A DNA stretch of 64,000 nt, taken from contig JBEHWI010000018.1 of assembly GCA_040217815.1 (NCBI GenBank), positions 1 to 64,000 on the forward strand, given 5' to 3'. Position 1 is the first letter of the stretch, and every line of letters begins with the position of its first letter. The DNA is from UBA5314 sp040217815 (GTDB lineage: Bacteria; Bacillota; Syntrophomonadia; Syntrophomonadales; Syntrophomonadaceae). The notes under the pieces are model-generated. The model made no database searches and had not been told where the DNA came from. It was given only the letters and a program-made list of their open reading frames with translations. The position numbers and the translations under genes were made by a program. This document shows positions 7,523 to 15,630 of the stretch, one piece after another.

Positions 7523-9188
7523 CTTTGGCACTTCCTACACCAAACTGGCGGTGTGGCAAGACGGGGAGATGCTGGACCTGTTGGAAGGGCCTATGCCGTC
7601 TGCAGCCACTTACGTACCCGATCTGGATAAGCTGTTTTTCGGGGCATTAGCTGTACAATTGGAGAGCGCGAGCAATCCCAGCACCCGCTTCTTCAAGCTT
7701 CATCTCAAAAGAAACCGCGGCTTCAACCTGGGCCCCTATTCCCTGGAAGCTTTACTGTACAACTTTTTTAGTTTCCTCAAGGAGTATTATGTTCTCCCTA
7801 TGGGAATTCGTCCTGACTCAATCAACCTCTCAATTCCCAACAACTTTGGTTTAAAAAGCCGCCGGGCGCTCATCAGCGCTGCCCAAAAAGCCTTTTCCCT
7901 GGACGATATCGTATTGCTTCCTGAACCCCTGGCCGCAGTTCTGGGCTACAACTGGGCCCATCCCGACCAGTCTGCCAGCGGGGACTGGCTTGTTATCGAC
8001 GTGGGCGGCGGCACTGTCGATTTCAGTTTTATAAGCCTGAATCCGATGCAAAACGAAATACTCTTAGAAAGCCAGTTTCAAGTAGGCCATGACGCCTTTT
8101 CCGGTTCGGAAGTGGACCGGATGGTTTTAAGGCGCCTTATCGCTCCAGCTTTTCAAATGCGGCATGGCCTTGATTTACCCTGTGCTATGTTGAACGAGAG
8201 GCTCGAATCCAGTGAAGAACAATACTGGTTCTATAAATGGATGCAGCTGGCGGAAAACATTAAGCTTAAACTGGATTGCGAAGAAGTTGTTAAGCTTACT
8301 GTTAACCAATTTTATAAGGATTTTGCACTTGACCTGTCCTTTAATCAGGATGATTTTAAAGAAGCTGTAAAACCAGTATTTGAACGACTGAGCCGCTACT
8401 GGTTGGAAGGGGTCTATGAAAGAGCCCGGGTTCTTGGTTTTGCCGGCAGTTCGGGTTGGCAGCTTGACGGGGTCCTGCTTCTGGGGGGCGGTTCTCAAAC
8501 CCTGGGCCTGTCCGAGGTAATCGCCGGCCTCTGCCCCGGAGTACCTGTTATACGCCCCGCTACCCCTGACCTTTATGTGATTAAAGGCCTTGCCCGCTGG
8601 CCCGAATACGCCCCAACCGGCCGCATGAGACTTAAAACCATATATCCCTTTCGCTTTTACCGGGAGCAAAAATCAAACTCTGGTAACCAACTGGAAGAAA
8701 TACCATTCGATTCCGCCCACCTGGAATTGGATTTCGCAGGCCGCTATGAAATAGGCAGCCTCAATCCGGAATCACCTGATAATATATCTGAAGACTCCAG
8801 GCGCATAGCCTTTAGAGTGTATGAAGCTGCCGAAATCGAGCCTCAGCTTGAACTGGAGCGTTTTATGGACCAGGAACCGGTGCTGGAGTTGGACATAGGA
8901 GAACCGGAATTGAAGGGCCCGCTTACCATCTATCTAAACCTGGCCAATGCCTGCCTGGAGCTTGATAACAATAACCTGGTAAGCAAAGATCTGCCTCAAG
9001 AAGACGATATCCTTTATAAAGCACGGATGAAGCAGCGGGCTGCCTATGACCTGGTGACGGCCTACAAATTTATGGATGAAATGCTGGTTGAAGACTATGC
9101 ACAGCAGTTGGAAAATTACGGAGTAGATGACAGCCAGACTTCGCTCTACAGAATCCTTTCGCTGATGAAGTTGTATGGGGATAAATAA
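7506..9188 (+). CDS. Hsp70/actin-fold ATPase (DnaK-like), divergent
   Basis: 560 residues. Phosphate-1 loop at the N terminus (GIDFGTSYTKLAVW, D6), phosphate-2 loop near residue 160 (VIDVGGGTVDF), and adenosine loop near residue 320 (GVLLLGGGSQTLGLSEV) define the Hsp70/actin ATPase fold. The roughly 200 residues after the ATPase domain do not resemble the DnaK substrate-binding domain and lack an EEVD-like tail, so this is a specialised Hsp70-like protein rather than the housekeeping chaperone. It is the fourth gene of the operon, after three proteins with no recognised family. A role in folding, assembly or gating of the upstream products is inference. Confidence 0.85.
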   Translation: MKLGIDFGTSYTKLAVWQDGEMLDLLEGPMPSAATYVPDLDKLFFGALAVQLESASNPSTRFFKLHLKRNRGFNLGPYSLEALLYNFFSFLKEYYVLPMGIRPDSINLSIPNNFGLKSRRALISAAQKAFSLDDIVLLPEPLAAVLGYNWAHPDQSASGDWLVIDVGGGTVDFSFISLNPMQNEILLESQFQVGHDAFSGSEVDRMVLRRLIAPAFQMRHGLDLPCAMLNERLESSEEQYWFYKWMQLAENIKLKLDCEEVVKLTVNQFYKDFALDLSFNQDDFKEAVKPVFERLSRYWLEGVYERARVLGFAGSSGWQLDGVLLLGGGSQTLGLSEVIAGLCPGVPVIRPATPDLYVIKGLARWPEYAPTGRMRLKTIYPFRFYREQKSNSGNQLEEIPFDSAHLELDFAGRYEIGSLNPESPDNISEDSRRIAFRVYEAAEIEPQLELERFMDQEPVLELDIGEPELKGPLTIYLNLANACLELDNNNLVSKDLPQEDDILYKARMKQRAAYDLVTAYKFMDEMLVEDYAQQLENYGVDDSQTSLYRILSLMKLYGDK

Positions 9189-9190
9189 GG

Positions 9191-9685
9191 CTAAGACTTG
9201 CCCCTGAGCCAGGACAACCAGCTTTTTCCCCGCCCCTGTTCAGCCTTCCACAGTTGAAGAAACTCCTCAATTTTTTTCTCACGTTCCTGGTTGCGCACCT
9301 CGATTTTACTTTCCAGGCGCTCTACCCTTTCCTCCAGGCGGCGATTGCCTTCCAGCAACTCTTCGTTTTGCTCCAAAATGCGGCTGGTGACCGTAAGTAT
9401 TTCCAGGGCCTCGGGATTGGTGGGGCGATGGGTAGCCTGCAGGCCGGTCTCTGAATTCTCTTCATTGTTTTCCAGGGCCAGTTTTATAGCCGTAGTGTTT
9501 AAACCCTTATTTTTCAAAGCCAAAACTAGTTTCAAAGTATCAAGATCCGATTCTGTATAAAGGCGGTCGCTGCGTTCGTTTCTTTTAATCTTGAGCTTCA
9601 GAACGTTTTCCAGGTAGCGCAAGGTATGCTGTTCAATACCTAGTATTTCTGCCACCTCACTAATTTTAAAAAATCTTTCGGCCAT
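9191..9685 (-). CDS. MerR-family transcriptional regulator
   Basis: About 164 residues. The N-terminal winged helix reads FKISEVAEILGIEQHTLRYL, with the MerR signature up to LKNKGLNTTAIKLAL, and a long coiled-coil (LEQNEELLEGNRRLEERVERLESK) follows. No Cys pair for metals is visible. The frame is open further upstream, but ATG 9685 has a GAAAGGTGAT ribosome site and begins exactly at the DNA-binding domain. It is convergent with the Hsp70-like operon, their stops only 2 bp apart, so it need not regulate it. The C-terminal coiled-coil resembles MerR proteins that dimerise without an effector domain. Confidence 0.85.
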   Translation of the reverse strand: MAERFFKISEVAEILGIEQHTLRYLENVLKLKIKRNERSDRLYTESDLDTLKLVLALKNKGLNTTAIKLALENNEENSETGLQATHRPTNPEALEILTVTSRILEQNEELLEGNRRLEERVERLESKIEVRNQEREKKIEEFLQLWKAEQGRGKSWLSWLRGKS

Positions 9686-10115
9686 AGTTATCACCTTTCT
9701 CCCAGCCGGTTCATAAATTGTTATCAGGTGAGGCAATAAAGTTAAAATCCGGTCACTACAGTAATCTGAACTTAACAACTTTTTATCAGGACTCCCGGTT
9801 TACGCTGCAGCTCACACGGCCTTCGCAATCTAACAACGAACTTTATTGTGAACCTTTACTTTCCCTTCTCAATCTATATGCTCATACTAAAAATATATGA
9901 GCAGGGCCGCTCGCTTGCCATCGAACGGCCCTTTTTTTATGCATTTTTCTGGCCTGCCAATTTCTCCTAATTTCGATTTTATTGAACCGTCTTAAAGGAA
10001 TCTTGACGACGGCGTTGAATTAATTAAAGTTGTGAAACAATTAACTATCACAGGAAAGGAGTGAGTTGTAGGTTCTTTATTAGCTTGATATAAAAGTATT
10101 GGTAGGAGGGGAAAT
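9686..10115. other. Intergenic region between merR-like gene and acetate carrier
   Basis: 430 bp without a convincing gene. The left part should hold the merR-like promoter. A short open frame at 9718-9900 has no ribosome site and ordinary composition, so it is not called. A plus-strand hairpin at about 9878-9901 (TGCTCATA/TATGAGCA) is followed by a strong terminator at 9904-9938, although no plus-strand gene precedes it here. Right of it, TTGACG (10003-10008) and TAAAGT (10025-10030) form a possible promoter for the acetate carrier. Confidence 0.6.
9904..9938 (+). terminator. Rho-independent terminator without an upstream gene
   Basis: GGGCCG at 9904-9909 pairs with CGGCCC at 9926-9931, followed directly by seven T residues. 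The nearest upstream plus-strand gene stops at 9188 and a minus-strand gene lies between. It may end readthrough from the Hsp70-like operon or a small RNA starting in the 9.7-9.9 kb gap. Confidence 0.75.
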
Positions 10116-10727
10116 ATGTCATCTAATGGATCTAAAATGGATTTAGTAACGGTCAATATCAATGATACGACTTCAAACGTAGGATGTCTGGGCTTAATGG
10201 GTTTTGGCCTGACTACGGTACTGCTCAACATTCACAATGCAGGCTTTTTCCCGCTGAGCACCATGATCGTGGGTATGGGTATTTTTATGGGCGGCTTTGC
10301 TCAGATTCTCACCGGGATAATGGAATGGAAAAAGAATAACACTTTCGGCACCGTTGCATTCACTTCTTATGGATTTTTCTGGCTTTCACTGGTCTTTATC
10401 TGGTTGATGCCAGCCCTGGGCAAAGTTCAGGCTCCCTCTGGCAGTTCAATGGCAGCCTATTTCTTTATGTGGGGATTATTTACCTTTGTCATGTTCATTG
10501 GAACACTTAAAGCCAACAGAGCCCTGCAGGTTGTTTTTCTTTCCCTGGCTGTGCTTTTCTTCTTACTTTGTGCTGAAAATGCCGGAGTTGAAGTTGGTCA
10601 CTTCCTTGGTTATGAAGGCATCTTCTGCGGCCTTTCCGCCATTTATACCGCATTGGCTCAGGTTCTAAACGAGATGTATGGCAAAGTTGTGTGGCCCATA
10701 GGACCGGTAGGTGGAAGCAGCCACTAA
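10116..10727 (+). CDS. satP: GPR1/FUN34/YaaH-family acetate/succinate carrier
   Basis: 203 residues with six hydrophobic spans, typical length for the family. The first span carries the family region (NVGCLGLMGFGLTTVLLN), although the usual NPAPLGL form is altered to NVGCLGL. Later FGTVAFTSYGFFWLS and the C-terminal AEVLN-like segment (TALAQVLNEMYGK) match the family. Members import or export acetate and succinate with protons across the cytoplasmic membrane. Ribosome site AGGAGGGG. It stands alone between terminators, so it is a single-gene unit. In a syntrophic or fermenting organism it would probably export acetate; direction is inference. Confidence 0.9.
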   Translation: MSSNGSKMDLVTVNINDTTSNVGCLGLMGFGLTTVLLNIHNAGFFPLSTMIVGMGIFMGGFAQILTGIMEWKKNNTFGTVAFTSYGFFWLSLVFIWLMPALGKVQAPSGSSMAAYFFMWGLFTFVMFIGTLKANRALQVVFLSLAVLFFLLCAENAGVEVGHFLGYEGIFCGLSAIYTALAQVLNEMYGKVVWPIGPVGGSSH

Positions 10728-10751
10728 TAATGTTAATTTAAATGACTATGC

Positions 10752-10773
10752 TGGAGCAGTTTTAAAGCTGCTC
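10752..10773 (+). terminator. Hairpin after acetate carrier gene
   Basis: GGAGCAG pairs with CTGCTCC across TTTTAAAG, 24 bp after the stop. No T-run follows, so on its own it is a weak terminator or an mRNA 3' stabiliser. The stronger hairpin lies 40 bp further on. Confidence 0.5.
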
Positions 10774-10813
10774 CTAAGCTTGGTCAAGCCATATATGACT
10801 ATGACAAAAAATA

Positions 10814-10852
10814 AACCCGCTCGGAGCAATTACAAGCTCTTCGAAGCGGGTT
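10814..10852. terminator. Bidirectional terminator between convergent genes
   Basis: AACCCGCT (10814-10821) pairs with AGCGGGTT (10845-10852), with further imperfect inner pairing. A-rich sequence lies on the left and T-rich on the right, so it can serve both the acetate carrier and the convergent minus-strand glucosaminidase-like gene. Confidence 0.75.
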
Positions 10853-10887
10853 AATTTTATTGCTTTTTCGGTAGGCTCCAATATTAG

Positions 10888-11928
10888 TTATATATTTTTA
10901 TAATAGTCGTTCAAGATGCTTTCCCCGTACCCGTCCCCGGGAACCGCCCAGCGCCCGTTTAGATCAATCCATTTGGGGCTGACACCCCTCTTGACCAGAG
11001 TATAGCGAGGGTCTACGATGCTCTTGCCAGCCGGCAGCGGAGCAGTGCAGGCATAGGCATACAGGTGTTGAATCTGGGCCTCCACCCCATCAGCCGGGGT
11101 CCTAAAGAAAGCGCCATGCATTCCAACCTGAAAACTCACCCGCATAGGGTCGGCTCCATGCAGGTCTTCTTCACCGGTGGCCACAGCTCCCGTAGCTGAC
11201 AACCCGCAGTAGTTGTTTTGCTCAGGCACCACCAACCCGCCATACTTCCACCATCCAGTTTCTTTGGCTGCCTGGCAAAAAGCGATGTCTCCCCTTATGC
11301 CATATTCTCTCCCGATGTTTATGTACAGGTCGGCCAAATCAGGGGCGGACGGATTGTTTTTAAGCTGTAGAGCGCGCAGCTGGTCGGCGGTAGCTACCGA
11401 GTCTCCCAAAATAGTCGTATCCGTTAAAGTATCAACGGGCGGTGTGTTTTGGGAAGAACTGGCCCTGTTTATTAAAACCTGGCTGTTTGGGGCATCCCAG
11501 GTTACATTAGCGCCCAGACCGGTGCTGATCGCGGCCAGGGGAACCATGGTTCGCCCGCTGATTATCTTGGGAGTTACATCGCTAAACAATTCCCGGTCAT
11601 CGATAAAAACGCGAATAAGCGAAGTACCAGAGCTCTGCCAGTCTACTGTCTGGATTGGCCCTTTGGTGCTGATGAGAACTTTTCTACCATTGGGCAGCCA
11701 CTTTACGTCTGCGCCCAGTCCCGCGCTGATACCGGCCACCGGCACCAGGGTGCGCCCGTTTTCAATGATGGGAGCTACGTCAGTATGCAGTTCCTGCCCG
11801 TCAATAAATATTCTTATAGTCCGGCCTGCAGCTGCTGGCCCTGCTCCCATTATTCCAATTGCAATGCAAAGCAGCAGGATAATCCATAACCGTCTGGTCT
11901 TATTCATTGCATTATGTCTATTCGTCAA
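10888..11928 (-). CDS. Secreted glucosaminidase-like protein with two copper-amine-oxidase-N stalk domains
   Basis: 346 residues. An N-terminal signal peptide (hydrophobic core about residues 13-30, then AAAG) leads into two stalk-like repeats of the copper amine oxidase N-terminal type, each with IRxFIDGQEL or IRVFIDDREL, then GRTxVPxxxISxGLGA (about residues 37-92 and 104-155). The C-terminal 150 residues resemble a glucosaminidase/lysozyme-like domain (REYGIRGDIAFCQAAKETGWW; E in AKETG is the likely catalytic acid). It should act on peptidoglycan outside the cell, with the stalk domains binding the wall. Ribosome site GGGGGTGGG is far from the first ATG; ATG 11907 is an alternative start. 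Confidence 0.8.
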   Translation of the reverse strand: MTNRHNAMNKTRRLWIILLLCIAIGIMGAGPAAAGRTIRIFIDGQELHTDVAPIIENGRTLVPVAGISAGLGADVKWLPNGRKVLISTKGPIQTVDWQSSGTSLIRVFIDDRELFSDVTPKIISGRTMVPLAAISTGLGANVTWDAPNSQVLINRASSSQNTPPVDTLTDTTILGDSVATADQLRALQLKNNPSAPDLADLYINIGREYGIRGDIAFCQAAKETGWWKYGGLVVPEQNNYCGLSATGAVATGEEDLHGADPMRVSFQVGMHGAFFRTPADGVEAQIQHLYAYACTAPLPAGKSIVDPRYTLVKRGVSPKWIDLNGRWAVPGDGYGESILNDYYKNI

Positions 11929-12215
11929 AAGCCCACCCCCGAATTATGTAAACTATTTGCATTTCCACTTTAATAAATTCTTGTTAATAAGCCCAGTTCC
12001 TGCTTTTTGCTCGACCGCGATGGACTCCAGGCTCAAAATTTGGGCCGCTGCAGGAGCTGGTTCTTCAGAAAGCTTACTTATATTATCGTAATCTTCATTA
12101 TTCGTCAGTATAGGAAAAAAATATTGGGAATTGGGAACCACAACCAGACAAGTTTTTTAGCCTCCATGGAGTATCTTATAAATGTACTCTTTTTTCCGCT
12201 TCGGAGGTCTTTAGA

Positions 12216-14351
12216 ATGGCTAAACTATGGCACTTTTCGACACTAATAGGGCGTATCGCCACACTGGGCTGTATTTTTTGCGCAGCCCTAATTTATCTGT
12301 TTCACCCCTGGAATGAGCTTACTATCAGGTTGGATCTCAACCTGCTGGGCCTCTTTTCCTTGCTGGGGCTGACTGCCCTGTTTATCCTTATGCAAACTCT
12401 AAAAAAGGACAAGCCAACGTCCATTATTAACCTGCCCTTCATCCGAAAGGAAACTAAGGAAGCGCCCCTTCCCGGCACTATCAGCCGGGGTAATGTTCAA
12501 ATAAGCCCTCGTCCGTACATTATTAAGAAAAGACCGTCCTTTTATCACGCCCTGGTTTTAGAAAACATACCGGAAAGCGTGGTTATACTGGATAAAAATG
12601 ATCATCTGGTATATGCCAATTACAAGGCCCATGAGATCTACGGTTTAGAAAGCAAAGTAAGCCAGGGGCTGCCTTTGTACCACACGTTCGGCATGAGCGA
12701 AAGCCTGGTTCAAGAGATCAAAGAAGAACTTGCTGCCGGGCATCCCTGGCAGGGAGAACTGCAACTGCAATTGGACGGCCAACAAAAGACCTTTATGTAC
12801 CGCATAGCAGGATGCGACAAAAAGCTGGGATACGATACGGTAATGATAATCTCCACTGATATCAGTGAATCAGTGGACAATCGGGAAAGGGCGGAAATAG
12901 CCAATTACACTCAAACCCAGTTTCTGGCCAATATCAGTCATGAAATACGCACTCCGCTGATCGGCGTTCTGGGTTCGGTAAGCCTCCTGGAACAGAGCCG
13001 CCTGGACCAACAGCAGATGGAGAACGTAGCTGTGATTCAAGAATGCGGTGAGCACCTGCTGCGTATCATCAACGATATACTGGATGTGTCCAAGATCCAA
13101 TTGGGCATGGAAAGCCTGGCTTACTCCCCCTGTTATTTGCAGGATATCTTCAACCGGGTTATGTCTACGGTCGAGCCCCTGGCCAGGGAGAAAGGGCTTT
13201 ATATTACTGCAGAGATCGAGGGGTCAAAGAAACAGCTTATATTAACCGATCACATCAAACTGCGCCAGATCCTTCTCAATATCTTAAACAATGCCATCAA
13301 GTTCACGGTTCAGGGCGGCATTCATATGAGGGCTCAGATCGAAAGCCGGGATGCCCGGGAATACTTGGTTGCCAGCATTGCAGACACCGGTATCGGGATA
13401 GAAAGAGATAAAATAGACAGCATTTTTGATCCGTTTACCCAGGCGGATGGTTCCTCTTCCCGGCACTATGGCGGAACCGGTCTCGGTCTATATGTATGTC
13501 AAAAACAGGTTGAACTGATGAATGGAACAATATGGCTGGAAAGCGAAATGGGACTGGGGACGGTTTTTCATATACGGATTCCGGTAGGGCTTCATAACGA
13601 AAACACTCCATCTGACGGCCACACCCAACCGGAACCCCTCTTAAACCAGGGGGGCAACAACCTGCTCGCCTTAAATCCGGTACAGGTACTGCTGGTTGAA
13701 GATAATCGTGTTAACCGGCGCATTGTATCACAGATGCTTACTAATTATGGCTTCGAAGTTACCAGCGCCCAGCACGGGCTGGAGTGCCTGCGTCTGATGC
13801 AAGACCGTATTTTTGATATAGTTTTGATGGACATGCAGATGCCGGTAATGGACGGCTATGATGCCACTCGCCATATAAGTCAGGACCCTGACTTGAGCCA
13901 GGTTCCGGTTATAGCGATGACCGCTCATGCACTGGCCGGAGACCGGGAAAAATGCTTTCAATGCGGGTGTTGTGACTTTATTGCCAAACCTTTTCAAACC
14001 GAGGAATTGATAGCGGTTATTAATAGAAACCTGATGAGCGGTCGGAAGGCCCATGCAGTCTCGGAAGTACCCTATGAACAGATTGTTAACGACCTGATGC
14101 CAGAGTTTATTGATTCTTTGAACGAAAACATACAGGATCTACGCAGGGCTTTGGAAAGCGGTGACCTTGAAGCGATTCAGAATATCAGCCATGATATCAA
14201 GGGCTCAGCAGGCCTATACGGATTTAAACGGCTTTCGGAACTTGCCGCTCTCATAGAGGCAGCCGCACGGGAAGCCTGCCTGCCCAGGGTGCGCATTCTT
14301 GCCGCCAACCTCAGCCACGTCTATGAAGAGTTGTACAGCCAGGTCTCCTGA
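12216..14351 (+). CDS. Hybrid sensor histidine kinase (TM-PAS-HisKA-HATPase-REC-HPt)
   Basis: 711 residues. Two membrane spans (about residues 9-27 and 42-60) with almost no extracellular loop, a PAS domain (about 112-220), HisKA with phospho-accepting His242 in SHEIRTPL, HATPase with N-box near 358 and DTGIGI near 390, receiver domain with phospho-Asp539 in DMQMPVMDG, and HPt domain with His659 in SHDIKGSAG. It thus encodes a complete internal phosphorelay. No separate response regulator lies nearby, so the output protein is elsewhere. The signal is likely intramembrane or cytoplasmic through PAS. GGAGGT ribosome site. Related ArcB/BarA-type kinases have the same order. Confidence 0.93.
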   Translation: MAKLWHFSTLIGRIATLGCIFCAALIYLFHPWNELTIRLDLNLLGLFSLLGLTALFILMQTLKKDKPTSIINLPFIRKETKEAPLPGTISRGNVQISPRPYIIKKRPSFYHALVLENIPESVVILDKNDHLVYANYKAHEIYGLESKVSQGLPLYHTFGMSESLVQEIKEELAAGHPWQGELQLQLDGQQKTFMYRIAGCDKKLGYDTVMIISTDISESVDNRERAEIANYTQTQFLANISHEIRTPLIGVLGSVSLLEQSRLDQQQMENVAVIQECGEHLLRIINDILDVSKIQLGMESLAYSPCYLQDIFNRVMSTVEPLAREKGLYITAEIEGSKKQLILTDHIKLRQILLNILNNAIKFTVQGGIHMRAQIESRDAREYLVASIADTGIGIERDKIDSIFDPFTQADGSSSRHYGGTGLGLYVCQKQVELMNGTIWLESEMGLGTVFHIRIPVGLHNENTPSDGHTQPEPLLNQGGNNLLALNPVQVLLVEDNRVNRRIVSQMLTNYGFEVTSAQHGLECLRLMQDRIFDIVLMDMQMPVMDGYDATRHISQDPDLSQVPVIAMTAHALAGDREKCFQCGCCDFIAKPFQTEELIAVINRNLMSGRKAHAVSEVPYEQIVNDLMPEFIDSLNENIQDLRRALESGDLEAIQNISHDIKGSAGLYGFKRLSELAALIEAAAREACLPRVRILAANLSHVYEELYSQVS

Positions 14352-14600
14352 CCTGCCAGACCGCCGACGAAAGCGAATTCGCAGCTCTTTGCCTGGATCG
14401 GCGGCTCCTTGGCGTCCTGCCACCGCCGCACTAGCCCGTCCGTGGGCGTCGGCGGCTCCTTGGCGTCCTGCCACCGCCGCACTAGCCCGTCCGTGGGCGT
14501 CGGCGGCGTCAACCATATTATTTTGAGCGAAGCGAAATGGAATCGTGGTGCCCGGATGGTATGCTCGCCCTGGCTGCCCCGCATTCTTGACAGGCATTGT
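14352..14600. repeat. MITE-like element, family B, with two 51-bp tandem units
   Basis: Immediately after the kinase stop. The left edge CAGACCGCCGACGAAAGCG (from 14357) matches the left edge of the element at 38084 and, reversed, the edge near 26115. Two identical 51-bp units lie at 14400-14450 and 14451-14501. Right of them, ATCGTGGTGCCCGGATGGTA (about 14542) and GCTCGCCCTG match the 25.8-kb copy in the same order. The right edge is not sharply defined. Open frames through it come from the 51-bp (17-codon) period and are not genes. Confidence 0.7.
14400..14501. repeat. 51-bp tandem repeat, two perfect copies
   Basis: Each unit begins GGCGGCTCCTTGGCGTCC and folds on itself: GCGGC pairs with GCCGC and, inside, TGGC pairs with GCCA. 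The same unit occurs three times at 25943-26095 and once at 48840-48890, in reverse orientation. Confidence 0.9.
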
Positions 14601-14708
14601 TCATGGGAGTATTATTTAGCCAGCGTAAAGCCAGACTATTCTGACTATTTGTATATTATTCAGGACTATGGATGCTCCAACTACAACTGCCCGGGGAGAG
14701 GAGAAGTT

Positions 14709-15539
14709 ATGGCCATTGCAATTGTAACAGATAGTACCGCCAATATACCGGCCGGTCTCATTGAAAAGTACGATATAAAAATTGTACCGCTCAATATTCA
14801 AATCAAAGATAAAGTATATCGTGAAGGTATCGATATAAGCTGCCAGGACTATTACCAGCTATTGAGGCGCGAACCTGTTTTCCCCAAGACTTCCCAACCT
14901 TCAGCGGGCGATTTTCTCAATGTCTTTGAATCATACCCTGGCGACTGCGAAATACTGGTTATTACCATATCATCAAACCTATCCGGCACCCTGCAATCGG
15001 CTGCAACAGCCGCCTCCATGGCACAGGCATCGCAGCGGATAACCCTCGTCGACTCGGAAAGCACAACCATTGGTCAGGGCTTCCTGATCGCCCGGGCCTG
15101 TGAGATGATGGAAGAAGGCTGCACGATGGATGATATTGAAGTTGAACTGGAGCGGATCAAACAGAACAACCGGCTGTTCTTCATTGTCGATAATCTGGAG
15201 TACCTGGCCCGTGGAGGGCGCATCAGTCAAATAAGCAAATACATTGGCACCATTCTGCAGATGAAGCCCATTCTCCACCTCCACCAGGGTAGAATTGAGC
15301 TTTTTGACAAGGTTCGGACATCGTCCCGGGCAATAAACCGGATACTGGGAGAAACGAAAAAGGACCTCAATAAAATACAGCAAATGGCTATCCTCCACGT
15401 ATCAGCTTCTAGTGAAGCCCACCAGTTAAAACTTATGGTTGAGGAAATTTTTGAGCAAGAAATAGAAATTTATGAGGCGACACCGGTGATAGGTACTCAT
15501 GTGGGTCCTGGCACAATTGGTCTGGCTTACCATATGTAG
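14709..15539 (+). CDS. DegV-family fatty-acid-binding protein
   Basis: 276 residues. It starts IAIVTDSTANIP, has TSQPSAGDF and ISSNLSGTLQSA, the Thr/Ser clusters that hold the lipid carboxylate, and YLARGGRIS in the C-terminal domain. DegV/FakB proteins bind fatty acids and can present them to a kinase for acyl-phosphate formation; no FakA kinase lies nearby. The open frame extends 300 bp upstream through the repeat element, but ATG 14709 with GGAGAGGAG before it matches the family start. Monocistronic, ended by the terminator at 15565. Confidence 0.93.
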   Translation: MAIAIVTDSTANIPAGLIEKYDIKIVPLNIQIKDKVYREGIDISCQDYYQLLRREPVFPKTSQPSAGDFLNVFESYPGDCEILVITISSNLSGTLQSAATAASMAQASQRITLVDSESTTIGQGFLIARACEMMEEGCTMDDIEVELERIKQNNRLFFIVDNLEYLARGGRISQISKYIGTILQMKPILHLHQGRIELFDKVRTSSRAINRILGETKKDLNKIQQMAILHVSASSEAHQLKLMVEEIFEQEIEIYEATPVIGTHVGPGTIGLAYHM

Positions 15540-15564
15540 GAATCTCATAATGCTTATATTGGAA

Positions 15565-15593
15565 AACCCTTTGCAAATGCGCAAAGGGTTTTT
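15565..15593. terminator. Terminator between degV-like gene and icd
   Basis: AACCCTTTGC pairs with GCAAAGGGTT, followed by TTTC on the plus strand and preceded by AAAA for the minus strand. It lies between two convergent genes and may work in both directions. Confidence 0.8.
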
Positions 15594-15630
15594 CTCATTA
15601 CTTATTATTTGTTTTCCACCAATTCCGGTA

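Noticed and set aside
9718..9900. 60-codon frame upstream of the acetate carrier
   Set aside because: No ribosome site, no hydrophobic or motif pattern, and it overlaps hairpins.
10023..10052. Rex or CRP-type operator (TTGTGA ... TCACA) upstream of the acetate carrier
   Set aside because: Half-sites are 12 bp apart and the second is incomplete, unlike the 6-bp spacing of either regulator.
14409..14708. N-terminal extension of the DegV protein or a repeat protein
   Set aside because: The open frame exists because the 51-bp period is a multiple of three; the real start is ATG 14709 with a good ribosome site.
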